Assembly: GCF_900188385.1 (NCBI RefSeq)
Contig: NZ_FZOI01000002.1
Span: forward strand, 340,542 to 404,541
DNA length: 64,000 nucleotides
From: Azospirillum sp. RU38E
GTDB taxonomy: Bacteria > Pseudomonadota > Alphaproteobacteria > Azospirillales > Azospirillaceae
Direction: 5' to 3'
The notes beneath the pieces were generated by a model. That model was not told the origin of the DNA. It saw nothing but the letters and a program-made list of their open reading frames with translations, and did not search any database. The position numbers and the translations under genes are program-made. Shown here piece by piece: positions 16,872 through 27,060 of this stretch; positions within the stretch are counted from its first letter, which is position 1; the number at the start of each line of letters is the position of its first letter.

Positions 16872-17852
16872 TCAGTGCGCGCCGAGACCGCGCAGCCCGC
16901 CCTTTTCCGCTTCTTCCAGGAACCAGCGATAGGTCAGCGCCAAACCGTCGGCCAGGCTGGTCTGTGCCGTCCAGCCCATTTCCGCCAGCTTGGAATTATC
17001 CATCAGCTTGCGCGGCGTACCGTCGGGCTTGCTGGTGTCATAGGTGAAGCGACCGCGATAGCCCACAGTCGCGGCAATCTGTTCGGCCAGCGTGCGGATA
17101 GTGACTTCCCGCCCGCTGCCAACATTTACATGGTCATAGCCGCTGTAATTCTTCAGCAGGAAGACCAGGGCATCGGCCAGATCTTCCACATAAAGGAATT
17201 CACGCAACGGCTTGCCGGTGCCCCACAACACCACCTCACTCTTTCCCTCACGTGCCGCATCATGCAGACGGGCCATCAGGGCCGGCAGCACATGGCTGCC
17301 GGAGGGGTGGAAATTGTCGCCCGGACCATAAAGATTGGTCGGCATGGCAGAGATATAGTCGCAACCATGCTGCTTGCGGAACGCCTGACACAGCTTGATG
17401 CCAGCGATCTTGGCAATGGCGTACCATTCGTTGGTCGGCTCCAGCGGGCCGGTCAACAGCGCGTCTTCCCGCATCGGCTGGGGGGCCAGCTTGGGATAAA
17501 TGCAGGAAGAGCCCAGGAACAGCAGCTTTTCCACACCGGTGCGGAAGCTGGCCTGCACGATATTGGTTTCAATCACCAGATTATCGTAGAGGAAATCCGC
17601 CGGATAGGAGTTATTGGCCAGAATGCCGCCGACCTTGGCGGCGGCCACCACCACCGCGTCGGGCTTCTGGGCAGCCACCCACTCCTCCACCGCCGCCTGA
17701 CGGGTGAGGTCCACCACGTCGCGCCCGACGGTCAGCACCGCACAGCCTTCGCGGGCCAAGCGGCGCACCACGGCGCCGCCCACCATGCCACGATGACCGG
17801 CAACCCAAACCTTCTTGCCGGTCAGATCATAGGGGCGCAGTTCGTCAGACAT
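16872..17852 (-). CDS. fcl: GDP-L-fucose synthase
   Basis: A 326-residue extended SDR (epimerase/reductase) that makes GDP-L-fucose from GDP-4-keto-6-deoxymannose. Marks are [18 protein letters not shown] (NADP site), [29 protein letters not shown], the catalytic [11 protein letters not shown] (Tyr-x3-Lys) and [12 protein letters not shown]-type [13 protein letters not shown]. It starts 13 bases after gmd, its pathway partner, on the same strand. Confidence 0.94.
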   Translation of the reverse strand: MSDELRPYDLTGKKVWVAGHRGMVGGAVVRRLAREGCAVLTVGRDVVDLTRQAAVEEWVAAQKPDAVVVAAAKVGGILANNSYPADFLYDNLVIETNIVQASFRTGVEKLLFLGSSCIYPKLAPQPMREDALLTGPLEPTNEWYAIAKIAGIKLCQAFRKQHGCDYISAMPTNLYGPGDNFHPSGSHVLPALMARLHDAAREGKSEVVLWGTGKPLREFLYVEDLADALVFLLKNYSGYDHVNVGSGREVTIRTLAEQIAATVGYRGRFTYDTSKPDGTPRKLMDNSKLAEMGWTAQTSLADGLALTYRWFLEEAEKGGLRGLGAH

Positions 17853-17865
17853 TGCCAGCGCTCCG

Positions 17866-18906
17866 TCAGGCCATCAGCTTCAGGTCGGATTCCATCATGT
17901 CGCGCACCAGTTCGGCGAACGGCGTGCTGTGCTTCCAGCCCAGCTTTTCCCGTGCCTTGGACGGGTCGCCCAGCAGCAGGTCCACTTCCGTCGGGCGGAA
18001 ATAACGCGGATTGACCTTCACCAGTTCGCGACCGGTGGCGCTGCAACGGCCCACCTCGTCCACGCCACTGCCCGACCAAACAATGGTCATGCCAACATGG
18101 GCGAAGGATTTTTCGACAAACTCCCGCACCGTATGCATCTCACCCGTGGCAAGCACGTAATCATCGGCCTGATCCTGCTGCAGGATACGCCACATGCCTT
18201 CCACATAATCGCGGGCATGGCCCCAGTCACGCAGGCTGTCCAGATTGCCGAGATAGAGGCAATGCTGCTTGCCATGATGGATGGCCGCCACCGCGCGGGT
18301 GATCTTTCGGGTAACAAAGGTTTCGCCGCGGATAGGGCTTTCATGGTTGAACAGGATGCCGTTGCTGGCATGGATGCCATAGGCCTCACGGTAATTCACC
18401 GTGATCCAATAGGCATAGAGCTTGGCGGCAGCATAGGGGCTGCGCGGATAGAAAGGGGTGGTTTCCTTCTGCGGCGTCTCCTGCACCTTGCCGTACAGTT
18501 CAGAAGTGGAAGCCTGATAGAAGCGGGTCTTCTGCTCCAGCTTCAGGATACGGATAGCTTCCAGCAGGCGAAGCGTGCCGATGGCGTCGGCATTGGCCGT
18601 ATATTCCGGGGTCTCGAAACTGACCTGCACATGACTCTGCGCGGCCAGGTTGTAAATCTCGTCCGGTTGCGTTTCTTGCACGATGCGGATCAGGTTGGTG
18701 CTGTCCGTCAGGTCACCGTAATGCAGCTGGAAGCGCAGATCCTTCTCGTGGATATCCTGGTAGAGATGGTCGATACGGCCGGTATTGAGCGAAGAGGAAC
18801 GGCGCTTCACCCCATGGACGATATAGCCCTTGGACAGCAGCAGTTCGGACAGGTAGGCGCCATCCTGCCCCGTCACACCGGTGATCAATGCAACCTTACG
18901 CGACAT
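17866..18906 (-). CDS. gmd: GDP-mannose 4,6-dehydratase
   Basis: A 346-residue SDR making GDP-4-keto-6-deoxymannose. It has [19 protein letters not shown] at the NADP site, [17 protein letters not shown], the active-site segment [19 protein letters not shown] (Tyr-x3-Lys) and [20 protein letters not shown]. The ATG at 18906 is well placed behind GGAGAG; a GTG two codons upstream is less likely. With fcl it supplies GDP-fucose or rhamnose-type sugars for surface polysaccharide, and a glycosyltransferase gene lies just upstream. Confidence 0.95.
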   Translation of the reverse strand: MSRKVALITGVTGQDGAYLSELLLSKGYIVHGVKRRSSSLNTGRIDHLYQDIHEKDLRFQLHYGDLTDSTNLIRIVQETQPDEIYNLAAQSHVQVSFETPEYTANADAIGTLRLLEAIRILKLEQKTRFYQASTSELYGKVQETPQKETTPFYPRSPYAAAKLYAYWITVNYREAYGIHASNGILFNHESPIRGETFVTRKITRAVAAIHHGKQHCLYLGNLDSLRDWGHARDYVEGMWRILQQDQADDYVLATGEMHTVREFVEKSFAHVGMTIVWSGSGVDEVGRCSATGRELVKVNPRYFRPTEVDLLLGDPSKAREKLGWKHSTPFAELVRDMMESDLKLMA

Positions 18907-19044
18907 ATCCACTCTCCAGTTGGCGGGCCTGCCAGAGCGTCAACCGCACCGGCCCGCAATTTTCTACCCCATCCCAACCAGTCGCCCCAACGGTCTGAAT
19001 GGCAAAAGCTGCTCTTACATGGTCGGCAGCAGGTTGTGAACCAT

Positions 19045-20160
19045 TTATGCGGGCATGGGCGCTGTCACACTATCGGCCAAAGCTTCCAGCGCCGCCGCCG
19101 TACCCGCTACATCCCCCACCGGCACGCGAATATAGGGCTGGCTCGGCTGTTGTCCTTCCCGGCAGATCAGGTCCACATCCGACTGGTCAGAGCCGATATA
19201 AAGCACCGCTTTGCCAGAAGCGATGCAGCCATAAGTCTTGGACGGAATGACATAAGCGACGAATCCATCGCGCAGCGTGATCAGATGCGCATCCGGTGTC
19301 ACCAGCAGGCGCCCAAGGTCACCAAAAGGCACCGGCTTGCCCCGCGCCACCGGCAGCCCCTCCGCCCGCAGCCGTTCTTCCACCAAGGTGGCACCGACGC
19401 CGATGGCGTTCAGCCATAGGCCAACCCGGCCGGAGCCCTGGCGATGGTGACGGATATAGGCTTCCAGGAAAGTGTCAGTATCATGTGCCACGCCCCAGTT
19501 GCCGGAATAAAGCAGCACCACCTTGCCGGCCAGTTCCGGCGGCACGGGCAGCGGCTGTTCATCACCGGTCAGTTCCACCGGCGGCGGATCGCGCTTCAGC
19601 ACGATATTCGCCGCTGGAATCCCGTAAGATTGCAGCAACCGCACCTGATCTTCGCCCGAGGCCTCGAATCGCTGCACCCGGCGGCGCAGCCAGATGGTCA
19701 GTTTCAGAAAGGCATCCAGGATTGCCGATTTCGTCTCACGTGACGCGATCAGACATTCCGGATGGAAATCCGCAATCCGATAGATCAGCTGTTTTCGCAG
19801 GATCAGGTTCAGCGGCACCAGATAATGCAGCAGGAACGGCGGGGAGCCGGTGAACAGGATCTGATCCGCCTGCCGCATCCAGCGCCAGGCGGCCTTGAGC
19901 AGGGCGGCATTGGTGCGCGCCGTCCACAGCAGACGGCGCGGCAGGTTGGCCCGATCAATGGGGGGAGCGGACAGGCGCAGAATGCGCACCAGCCCCGGCC
20001 CCACCCTCTCCTCTTCCAGCCGCGTCTCACCAGAGGTCAGACCGACCAGCGTCACCTCATACCCCAGGGCCGCCCGCTCCCGGCTATGCATCATGGCATA
20101 TTGGCCGACGGCGCCAAAATCGGGGGGCAGCCAGTCGCACAGGTAGACAAGACGGGTCAT
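19045..20160 (-). CDS. glycosyltransferase (WbuB/GT4-like)
   Basis: A 371-residue GT-B type glycosyltransferase. The start, RLVYLCDWLPPDFGAVGQYA, is the nucleotide-sugar enzyme N-terminus seen in WbuB-like proteins. VVLLYSGNWGVAHDTDTFLEA marks the second Rossmann domain, and PSKTYGCIASGKAVLYIG stands where GT4 enzymes bind the nucleotide sugar. A hydrophobic patch around LLHYLVPLNLILRK suggests membrane contact. The ATG at 20160 is chosen because the upstream extension has no family features. It lies upstream of gmd and fcl on the same strand, probably in a surface polysaccharide locus. Confidence 0.8.
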   Translation of the reverse strand: MTRLVYLCDWLPPDFGAVGQYAMMHSRERAALGYEVTLVGLTSGETRLEEERVGPGLVRILRLSAPPIDRANLPRRLLWTARTNAALLKAAWRWMRQADQILFTGSPPFLLHYLVPLNLILRKQLIYRIADFHPECLIASRETKSAILDAFLKLTIWLRRRVQRFEASGEDQVRLLQSYGIPAANIVLKRDPPPVELTGDEQPLPVPPELAGKVVLLYSGNWGVAHDTDTFLEAYIRHHRQGSGRVGLWLNAIGVGATLVEERLRAEGLPVARGKPVPFGDLGRLLVTPDAHLITLRDGFVAYVIPSKTYGCIASGKAVLYIGSDQSDVDLICREGQQPSQPYIRVPVGDVAGTAAALEALADSVTAPMPA

Positions 20161-20263
20161 GGTCGATCTGCTTGGGAGAAGGGAAGGACGCTTAAGGGCG
20201 GCCATTGATCGGGGATCGGAAGGGGGGCTGTCAATGTCGCAAGCGGCGAGGCAGCCATCCGCC

Positions 20264-21931
20264 CTATCGGTCCAACACATCCTGGGCCAGTTGTTTCGCC
20301 CGCTCCAGATCGGCCGCCATCACCACCGCGCCGCGCCGGTGGCGGATACCCAACCCATGCAGCACCCCCATCGGCTGGCGCTGCACCCCGGACAGGATGA
20401 TGCTGGCGCCCCGGCGCGCCGCCCGTTGGATGGCGGTCTGGATGGCATCGGCACCCGTGGCATCCAGCAGGGGGACCGCCTCCATATCCAAGATCAGCAC
20501 CTTGGGCGCGCCGCCAGTGCGTTCCAGCACATCGGCCAGCTTGCGGGCAGCGCCAAAGAACATCGGCCCGTCAATGTGGTAAAGAACGGTGTGCGGTGGC
20601 AGCCCGGCAGAGGCTTCCGGCTGTTCATGTTCCCGCACGCTGACGGCTTCTGACATGCGGTGCATGAACAGCACCGCCGCGAACAGCACCCCCACCTCAA
20701 TCGCCACCGTCAGGTCGATCAGCACCGTCAGCACGAAGGTGGTCAGCAGGATCAGCCGATCACCAATGGGCGCAACTTGGAGCTGATGCACAAAGCGCCC
20801 GGCATCGCTCATGTTCCAGGCCACCACCACCAGCACGGACGCCAGCACCGCCAGCGGCACATAGGTCGCCAGCCCGCTGAAGGCCAGCATGAACAGCAAG
20901 AGAAAGGCTGCGTGCAACATGCCGGACACCGGGCTGCGCGCGCCGGAGCGGATATTGGTGACGGTACGGGCAATCGCCCCCGTTGCCGGCAGCCCGCCAA
21001 ACAGGGGCGAGGCGATATTGGCCACACCCTGGGCCAGCAATTCCGCATTGGGGCGGTGCCGCCGCCCCGTCATGCCATCGGCCACCACGGCGGAGAGCAG
21101 CGACTCGACCCCCGCCAGAAAGGCAATGGTCAGGGCGCTGGGCAGCAGGATACGCAGCTTCTCCAGCGTGATCTCCGGCACGGCCGGCATCGGCAGATGG
21201 TCGGGAATACCGCCGAAACGCGAACCGATGGTTTCCACTGGTAAACCCGCCAGGGGGGCCGCAACGGCCGCCACGACAACCGCCACCAGAAAGGCCGGCA
21301 CCTTGGGTGTCCAGCGCCGCATCACCAGGATCAGGGCCAGGCAGCCCAAGCCCAGAATGGCCGCCGGGCCAACCGTGCCGCGCGCTTCCCAGAAGGCCGG
21401 CCATTTTTCCAGGAACTCCGCCGGGACACTGGCCATGGAAAGGCCCAGCAGATCCTTGATCTGGCTGGTGAAAATGATCACCGCAATGCCGGCCGTGAAC
21501 CCCGTCACCACCGGTTCCGGGATATATTTGATCCACTGGCCCATGCGGGTGACAGCGGCTGCCACCAGAATGATGCCGGCCATCAGGGTGGCCAGCAGCA
21601 GCCCGTCATAGCCATGCCGGGCGATGACATCGAACACCACCACCACAAAGGCACCGGTCGGGCCGCCAATCTGCACCCGGCTGCCCCCCAAGGCGGAGAT
21701 CAGAAAGCCTGCCACCACCGCCGTGACCAGCCCCTTGTCCGGTGTGGTGCCGGATGCGATGGCCAGCGCCATGGCCAGCGGCAAGGCGACAATGGCCACT
21801 GTCAGCCCCGCCACCGCATCATTGCGCAGGGCGGCAAGACTGTATCCTTCTTGGAAACACGTGATCAGCTTGGGCATCAGTTCCCGCCACAGGGCTGTGG
21901 CGGGACGGGCGGGGGTGGGCGCAATGGCCAT
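20264..21931 (-). CDS. SulP-family anion transporter with STAS domain
   Basis: A 555-residue membrane protein of the SulP/SLC26 family. Marks are ALRNDAVAGLTVAIVALPLAMA at the first helices, QIGGPTGAFVVVVFDVIARHG, about ten further hydrophobic segments and a C-terminal STAS domain (ILDMEAVPLLDATGADAI). Members exchange or co-transport sulfate, bicarbonate, chloride or dicarboxylates; the substrate here is undetermined. No carbonic anhydrase or sulfur gene lies next to it. The ATG at 21931 gives a plausible short cytoplasmic N-terminus. Confidence 0.9.
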   Translation of the reverse strand: MAIAPTPARPATALWRELMPKLITCFQEGYSLAALRNDAVAGLTVAIVALPLAMALAIASGTTPDKGLVTAVVAGFLISALGGSRVQIGGPTGAFVVVVFDVIARHGYDGLLLATLMAGIILVAAAVTRMGQWIKYIPEPVVTGFTAGIAVIIFTSQIKDLLGLSMASVPAEFLEKWPAFWEARGTVGPAAILGLGCLALILVMRRWTPKVPAFLVAVVVAAVAAPLAGLPVETIGSRFGGIPDHLPMPAVPEITLEKLRILLPSALTIAFLAGVESLLSAVVADGMTGRRHRPNAELLAQGVANIASPLFGGLPATGAIARTVTNIRSGARSPVSGMLHAAFLLLFMLAFSGLATYVPLAVLASVLVVVAWNMSDAGRFVHQLQVAPIGDRLILLTTFVLTVLIDLTVAIEVGVLFAAVLFMHRMSEAVSVREHEQPEASAGLPPHTVLYHIDGPMFFGAARKLADVLERTGGAPKVLILDMEAVPLLDATGADAIQTAIQRAARRGASIILSGVQRQPMGVLHGLGIRHRRGAVVMAADLERAKQLAQDVLDR

Positions 21932-22033
21932 GGCTGGCGCCTTGATGTGACGGGCGGGAACGCGCCTATAGCGTCACCGCCCACCCACCCCGGCGTCAAG
22001 CGCCGGGGTTACCGCAAAGGGTGCGGGTCAGAC

Positions 22034-22075
22034 TGAACCGGGGGGAATGGCTTTTCCCCTTCCCCCACAGGTTCA
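22034..22075 (-). terminator. hairpin after the TonB receptor gene
   Basis: On the minus strand TGAACC pairs with GGTTCA, and inside it GGGGGAA pairs with TTCCCCC. It begins about 20 bases after the receptor's stop. No T tract follows, so a terminator role is only likely. Confidence 0.4.
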
Positions 22076-22096
22076 TTCATCACCGCCCCTCAACCG

Positions 22097-24349
22097 TCAG
22101 AACTTGACGGCGACTTCAACGCCATAGAAACGCGGCGTGCCGGCGATGAAGGTGGGCACGCCGAAGGCCCCGCCGGTATTGCCGGCATCGATCAGATATT
22201 CGCGGTTAAACAGGTTCTGCACCGAGGCAGTGACCGTCCAGCGCCCATCATCAGACCGGAAACCGGCGCGCAGGTTGGCCGTGCCATAGGCACCCTGGCT
22301 GATATCCGGCAGGTTGGTTTCTTCAAAATAGACCCGCGACTTCCAGGAGAAGGTGGGGGTCACGAACAACTCAACCCCGCTGTCGCCCAGCGGACGAACA
22401 TATTGGGCACCAAGAGAGACGCTGTGTTCCGGCGTCAGGCGGAAGGTGTTGCCGGCCAGCACCTGCCGGTTGCCCCTGGAGTCGGTGTCATCGAATTCGG
22501 CATGGATATAGCCGTAATTGGCGAAGACCGACAGCGCCTCCGTGGCCTGGGCCGTGATGCTGCCCTCAAACCCATAGGCCGTGGCCGTGCCGCTATCCAC
22601 CGTCACCGCGATGGGGGAATTGTCCGGCCGGGAAGAGGTCTGGAAATTGCTGTAATCATAGTAATAACCAGCCCCTTCCAACTGTATCCGGTTATCCAGC
22701 AGGCTGGTCTTGGCACCGGCCTCATAGCTCCAGACGATTTCGTTCTTCAGCGTGTTGGAGAGGGTGGCGTTCACCTGCACCACCGCCGGACGGCGGCCGC
22801 GTGACACGCTGGCATAGATCAGGCTGTCGGTTGTCGGCTTATAGCTGGCGACGAAACGGCCGACCACGCTGTCGAAATCCTTTTCCTGCTGCTTGCGGGG
22901 TACATTGGGGAACAGGCTGCCGATCAGGCTGACCGGGCGATCCACCCATTGTTCGAAAGCCGATTCCTGCTTCTCATGCGTGAAGCGCACGCCGGCCGTC
23001 AGGGAGAATTCCGGGGTCAGCGCATAGGTGCCGTCGGCAAAGGCCTCATAGGCGCTGTTGGTGCCGTAATTGGTGAACAGCGCCTCGCCAAAGGTGCGCA
23101 ATGGCAGGCCGTTGGGCAGCGCCGTCGGGCCGGGATTGACGGTGCCATTGGGCAGGATCGCCTGACCATAGAAGGGGTTCAGCGCCGGCACCGCCAGCAG
23201 GGCCAGCGAGCGTTCATTGGTGCGCAGCGGCACGCGCTGATAACCCTTTTCATGGAAGTAATTGGCGCCCACAAAACCCTGGAACTGGTCGCCATCATCG
23301 TAATTCAGGCGGAATTCCTGGCTCCACTGCTCACTATGGGCGATCTCAGCGAATTCCAGCATATAGGCCTGGGTGCCGTCAGCATCGAACTCCTCATTCG
23401 TATCGAACTTGCGGAAGCCGGAGATGGAGGTCAGGTGCACGCTGTCGGAAAGGCGATATTCCGCCGTGACATTGGCGTTGAACAGCTCCCGATCCACCCC
23501 CAGCTCGTCACCGCGATTAAGCTGGGCGGCGGTGAAGGGGCTGGTATCACCACCCGCCGGGGCAAAGCGGCGGTTCTTGAAGGAGGTGCCAGTATAATCA
23601 TCCTTCTGATAGTTCAGGATGCCGGTGATCTTGAAATCGTCAGATGCCTCCACCAGCAGCGAACCGCGCAGCGCTTCCACGCCAACGCCGTTCAGCTTTT
23701 CCTTGGCGCCGGGCACCAGATTGTCGATATAGCCGTCGCGCTGGCGGCTGATGCCGGCCAGCCGGACGGCCACCTTGTCCGAGACCGGGGCGTTGACCGT
23801 GGCTTCATAGGTCTGCTGGCGGTAATTGCCGATGGCGATGCGGCCGGTCACCTCCATCTCATCCAACTGCGGCTTGTTGGAGATAACATGGACGGCGCCG
23901 ATCTGGGCGCCACGGCCGAACAAGGTGCCCTGCGGCCCCTTCAGCACTTCCACCCGTTCGATATCGAACAGTTCCACCACCGCCCCCCGGGCGCGGCTGG
24001 CCGGCACGCCGTCCACGAAGACAGAAACGCGGGCTTCCTGCTGGGAAGAGCCATTGTCGGAAGTGATGCCGCGGATGACATAGCCGGGATTGTTCGGGCT
24101 TTGCAGCTGGATCTGCAGGCCGGGCACGAAGTTGGACAGGTCGTCCAGTTCCGTCAGGCCCAGTTCCTCCAGCTTCTTGCCGGAATAGGCGGTCAGGGAG
24201 ATCGGCACATCCTGGGCGCTCTGGCTGCGCTTTTGCGCCGTCACGATGATCTCTTCCAGAACAAGGGTCTCTGCCTGCGCCGGCACGGCGCTCAGAATCG
24301 CCAGGACGCAGCCGCCCAGCAGGATCGGGCGCAAGCAGATAGTCGACAT
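22097..24349 (-). CDS. TonB-dependent outer-membrane receptor
   Basis: A 750-residue receptor with a signal peptide (LGGCVLAILSAVPAQA), a TonB box-like EEIIVTAQKRSQSAQDVPIS, a plug domain (LSNFVPGLQIQ, then GPQGTLFGRGA) and a long beta barrel ending in aromatic FYGVEVAVKF. The EIIVTAQKR start is common in receptors for sugars and other non-siderophore ligands in alphaproteobacteria and sphingomonads. It is divergent from a ROK regulator followed by sugar kinase and epimerase genes, so the ligand is probably an oligosaccharide or amino sugar. That ligand assignment is inference. Confidence 0.88.
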   Translation of the reverse strand: MSTICLRPILLGGCVLAILSAVPAQAETLVLEEIIVTAQKRSQSAQDVPISLTAYSGKKLEELGLTELDDLSNFVPGLQIQLQSPNNPGYVIRGITSDNGSSQQEARVSVFVDGVPASRARGAVVELFDIERVEVLKGPQGTLFGRGAQIGAVHVISNKPQLDEMEVTGRIAIGNYRQQTYEATVNAPVSDKVAVRLAGISRQRDGYIDNLVPGAKEKLNGVGVEALRGSLLVEASDDFKITGILNYQKDDYTGTSFKNRRFAPAGGDTSPFTAAQLNRGDELGVDRELFNANVTAEYRLSDSVHLTSISGFRKFDTNEEFDADGTQAYMLEFAEIAHSEQWSQEFRLNYDDGDQFQGFVGANYFHEKGYQRVPLRTNERSLALLAVPALNPFYGQAILPNGTVNPGPTALPNGLPLRTFGEALFTNYGTNSAYEAFADGTYALTPEFSLTAGVRFTHEKQESAFEQWVDRPVSLIGSLFPNVPRKQQEKDFDSVVGRFVASYKPTTDSLIYASVSRGRRPAVVQVNATLSNTLKNEIVWSYEAGAKTSLLDNRIQLEGAGYYYDYSNFQTSSRPDNSPIAVTVDSGTATAYGFEGSITAQATEALSVFANYGYIHAEFDDTDSRGNRQVLAGNTFRLTPEHSVSLGAQYVRPLGDSGVELFVTPTFSWKSRVYFEETNLPDISQGAYGTANLRAGFRSDDGRWTVTASVQNLFNREYLIDAGNTGGAFGVPTFIAGTPRFYGVEVAVKF

Positions 24350-24456
24350 TTCTATTCCCTTCCGATGATCATGGCCGGTGTTGATGACGGGGGTCGGCCG
24401 ATCAGGCGCAGAATAGGGAAGGCGGTTACAGCTTCATGAAGGGGGGATTAAACTAT

Positions 24457-24467
24457 TGTTTGAAACA
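24457..24467. promoter_or_regulatory. candidate operator between the TonB receptor and ROK regulator
   Basis: TGTTTGAAACA is a perfect 11-base palindrome in an AT-rich patch of the 291-base divergent region, about 108 bases before the receptor start. It could be a ROK-protein operator, but there is only one copy and no consensus to compare with. Confidence 0.3.
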
Positions 24468-24640
24468 TGTTTTTCTTTACCATTCAGTCTCTTGGGACAC
24501 ATCTATCAGGTCAATAGGGGACAACTGCCGGCCCGGTGCCGATCATGCGACGCGACATCCCCATTGTGTGGCCCGGCCAGCACGCGGTAATTCCAGAAGC
24601 TATTCCTGTATCTGCCCGCCCCTGAAGGTCTCACCCACCC

Positions 24641-25861
24641 ATGCAACCGCACACGCCCACGCGTCTGGCCGATCTGCACCCGTCGTTGGGGGCCAGCCTG
24701 TCCGGCACCAATTTGGAACGGGCGGGCGATCATAATCAGCGTGTCACCTTGCAGGCGATCCGGGTCAGCGGGCCGATCACCCGCAGCGATCTGGCCGATA
24801 TCACCGGCCTGACAGCACCCGCCATCGCCAACATCACCAAGCGGCTGTTGAATGAAGGGTTGATCATGGAGGCTGGCCGCCTGCTGGGGCAGCGCGGCCA
24901 GCCGGCCATGAAGCTGACCATCAATCCCGATGGCTGCTTTTCCATCGGGCTGAATATCGACCGCGACCATATCACCCTGGTGGTGCTGGACCTGCTGGGA
25001 CAGGTGCGGGCGCGCGCAACGCTGGAGGCGGAATTTGCTTTGCCCGATGCGGTGATTGCCTTCTTTGACGCGCAAATCCCGCGCCTGCTGGAAACCGGTG
25101 GCGTTCATCCAGACCGGTTGATCGGGATCGGCATCGCCCGGCCCGACGATCTGGGCCGGGTGCATCTGCCGCACCAGCCGGCTGCCTATGCCGGGTGGGA
25201 GGAGGTGGACCTGCCCGCCCTGCTGGGGCAACGCTTGCGCCTGCCCACCTTCGTGGAGAATGACGCCGCTGCCGCTGCGCTCGGCGAATTGGCCTTTGGC
25301 CATGGGCTGCATCACCCCAGCTTCGTCTATATCCTGTTCAGCCGGGGGCTGGGCGGTGGGTTGGTGATCGATGGCAACTATTACCGCGGCGCCAATGGAC
25401 GCAGCGGAGAGATCGGCTTTCTGCCCATCCATTCCCCCCGCACAGCCGCCCGCGCGTTGCAGGATGCCGTCTCGCTGTCCGCCCTGTTCGACTTTTTGGA
25501 AGCGCGGGGCCACCCGCTGGAACGACCGGACCAACTGGCTGCCCTGCCCCCCTCCGGCCAAAGCCTGGTGACGGAATGGCTGGAGATGGCGGCGGAATTG
25601 CTGGTGGAACCGTTGCTTTCCATCAGTTGCCTGATGAATCCGGAGGCGGTGTTCATTGGCGGCCGGCTGCCGGCCGATCTGGTGGATGGGCTGGTGACGA
25701 CCGTCAACCAGCGTACCGCCGGTTATGGGGATCGCGTCCCCGCCATTGCCCCCCTGCGCCGTGCCGCCATGGCTGCCGATGCGCCGGCGGTGGGGGCCGC
25801 CATCCTGCCCTTCAACGACCGGCTGCTGCCGTCGCGCAGCGTGCTGATGAAAACGGCGTGA
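24641..25861 (+). CDS. ROK-family transcriptional regulator
   Basis: A 406-residue regulator. A winged HTH occupies about residues 30-85 (VTLQAIRVSGPITRSDLADI, then IANITKRLLNEGLIMEAG), followed by the ROK ATPase-like fold (SIGLNIDRDHITLVVLDLLG and ENDAAAAALGELAFGHG). The zinc motif CxCGxxxCxE of most ROK proteins is missing where expected after SGEIGFLPIHSP. It is divergent from a TonB receptor and precedes a ROK kinase and an AGE epimerase, so it probably controls sugar uptake and use through these genes. Confidence 0.85.
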   Translation: MQPHTPTRLADLHPSLGASLSGTNLERAGDHNQRVTLQAIRVSGPITRSDLADITGLTAPAIANITKRLLNEGLIMEAGRLLGQRGQPAMKLTINPDGCFSIGLNIDRDHITLVVLDLLGQVRARATLEAEFALPDAVIAFFDAQIPRLLETGGVHPDRLIGIGIARPDDLGRVHLPHQPAAYAGWEEVDLPALLGQRLRLPTFVENDAAAAALGELAFGHGLHHPSFVYILFSRGLGGGLVIDGNYYRGANGRSGEIGFLPIHSPRTAARALQDAVSLSALFDFLEARGHPLERPDQLAALPPSGQSLVTEWLEMAAELLVEPLLSISCLMNPEAVFIGGRLPADLVDGLVTTVNQRTAGYGDRVPAIAPLRRAAMAADAPAVGAAILPFNDRLLPSRSVLMKTA

Positions 25862-26133
25862 AGGCGTGTCTGATTTATTATTTCAATTTGCTTATTTTAA
25901 AAGAGCGGATAAATTGCCCCGCGAACGCCCCGGCCCCGTCAGGAAGGCCAAACCAGGGGCGAATGCAAGATGCCAGAGGAAGCCCATGTCCAGCGAGAGT
26001 CCCCTGCCTTAGTATGGCTATGGCTGGCCGCCGCTGGCGTGGCGGCATCGCGGGCCATACCCGCACCTGAACCAGATATTTCCTTATGTCAAAGGGCCGC
26101 CGCGACCTGCGCTGTCGGCCGGAGCATTGCCAG

Positions 26134-27030
26134 ATGATCAGAATTGGGGTCGATTTCGGCGGTACCAAGATCGAAGCCGCCGCCCTGGACCAGGATGGCC
26201 GTTTCCTGTCCCGCGTGCGTCAACCCAATCCGGGTGATTATGACGCCGCCATCCGGGTTGTCTGCGACCTGATCCAGCGGGCCGAGCAGGAAGCCGGTGC
26301 CAAGGGCACGGTGGGCGTTGGCGTCCCCGGCTCCATCTCCCCGCGTACCGGGCTGATGCGCAACGCCAATTCCGTTTATCTGAACGGCCGCACCTTCCGG
26401 GAGGATCTGGCGACCGCGCTGGGCCGGGACGTGCATATGGCCAATGACGCCAATTGCCTGGCCCTGTCGGAAGCCGTTGATGGGGCGGCGGCCGGGGCGC
26501 GGGTGGCCTTTGCCATCATCATCGGCACCGGTTGCGGTGGCGGGCTGGTGGTGGATGGCCAGTTGGTGGAAGGGGCCAACGGCATTGGCGGCGAATGGGG
26601 CCATATCCCCCTGCCCTCCCCGCAAGGGGCGGAGCTGCCGGGCACCGAATGCTGGTGCGGCCAGCGCAACTGCCTGGAAACCTGGGTCTCCGGCACCGGC
26701 TTGCGCCGCGATTTTGAGCGGGTGAGCGGCCGGTCTATGGATGGCGAAGGCATCATCCAGGCCGCCCGCCGGGGCGATGCCAATGCCGTGGGCGCCATGG
26801 ATCGCTATATTGATCGGCTGGGCCGGGCGATGGCGCTGATCGTCAATATCCTGGATCCCGATGTGTTCGTGCTGGGCGGTGGCCTGTCCAATGTCACGGA
26901 ACTTTATGAGCGGCTGCCGGCTGCCATCCGCCCGCATGTCTTCTCCGACGGCTGGGAGGCGAAGATCGCACCGGCCCGCTGGGGCGACAGTTCGGGCGTG
27001 CGCGGTGCCGCCCGCCTGTGGCATTCCTGA
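26134..27030 (+). CDS. ROK-family sugar kinase (fructokinase/amino-sugar kinase-like)
   Basis: A 298-residue cytoplasmic kinase. It has the phosphate-binding IGVDFGGTKIEAAALD, the catalytic MANDANCLALSEA, GTGCGGGLVVDG and the intact zinc motif ECWCGQRNCLETW. Fructose, N-acetylmannosamine, N-acetylglucosamine and glucose are the usual substrates of such enzymes; the next gene, an AGE-type epimerase, favours a mannose- or ManNAc-type route. The ATG at 26134 has GGAG nine bases upstream. The 270 bases before it include an AT-rich patch (25870-25915) that probably carries the promoter. Confidence 0.88.
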   Translation: MIRIGVDFGGTKIEAAALDQDGRFLSRVRQPNPGDYDAAIRVVCDLIQRAEQEAGAKGTVGVGVPGSISPRTGLMRNANSVYLNGRTFREDLATALGRDVHMANDANCLALSEAVDGAAAGARVAFAIIIGTGCGGGLVVDGQLVEGANGIGGEWGHIPLPSPQGAELPGTECWCGQRNCLETWVSGTGLRRDFERVSGRSMDGEGIIQAARRGDANAVGAMDRYIDRLGRAMALIVNILDPDVFVLGGGLSNVTELYERLPAAIRPHVFSDGWEAKIAPARWGDSSGVRGAARLWHS

Positions 27031-27060
27031 TCCATTCGACCAGACAGGGCCTTGACGCCG

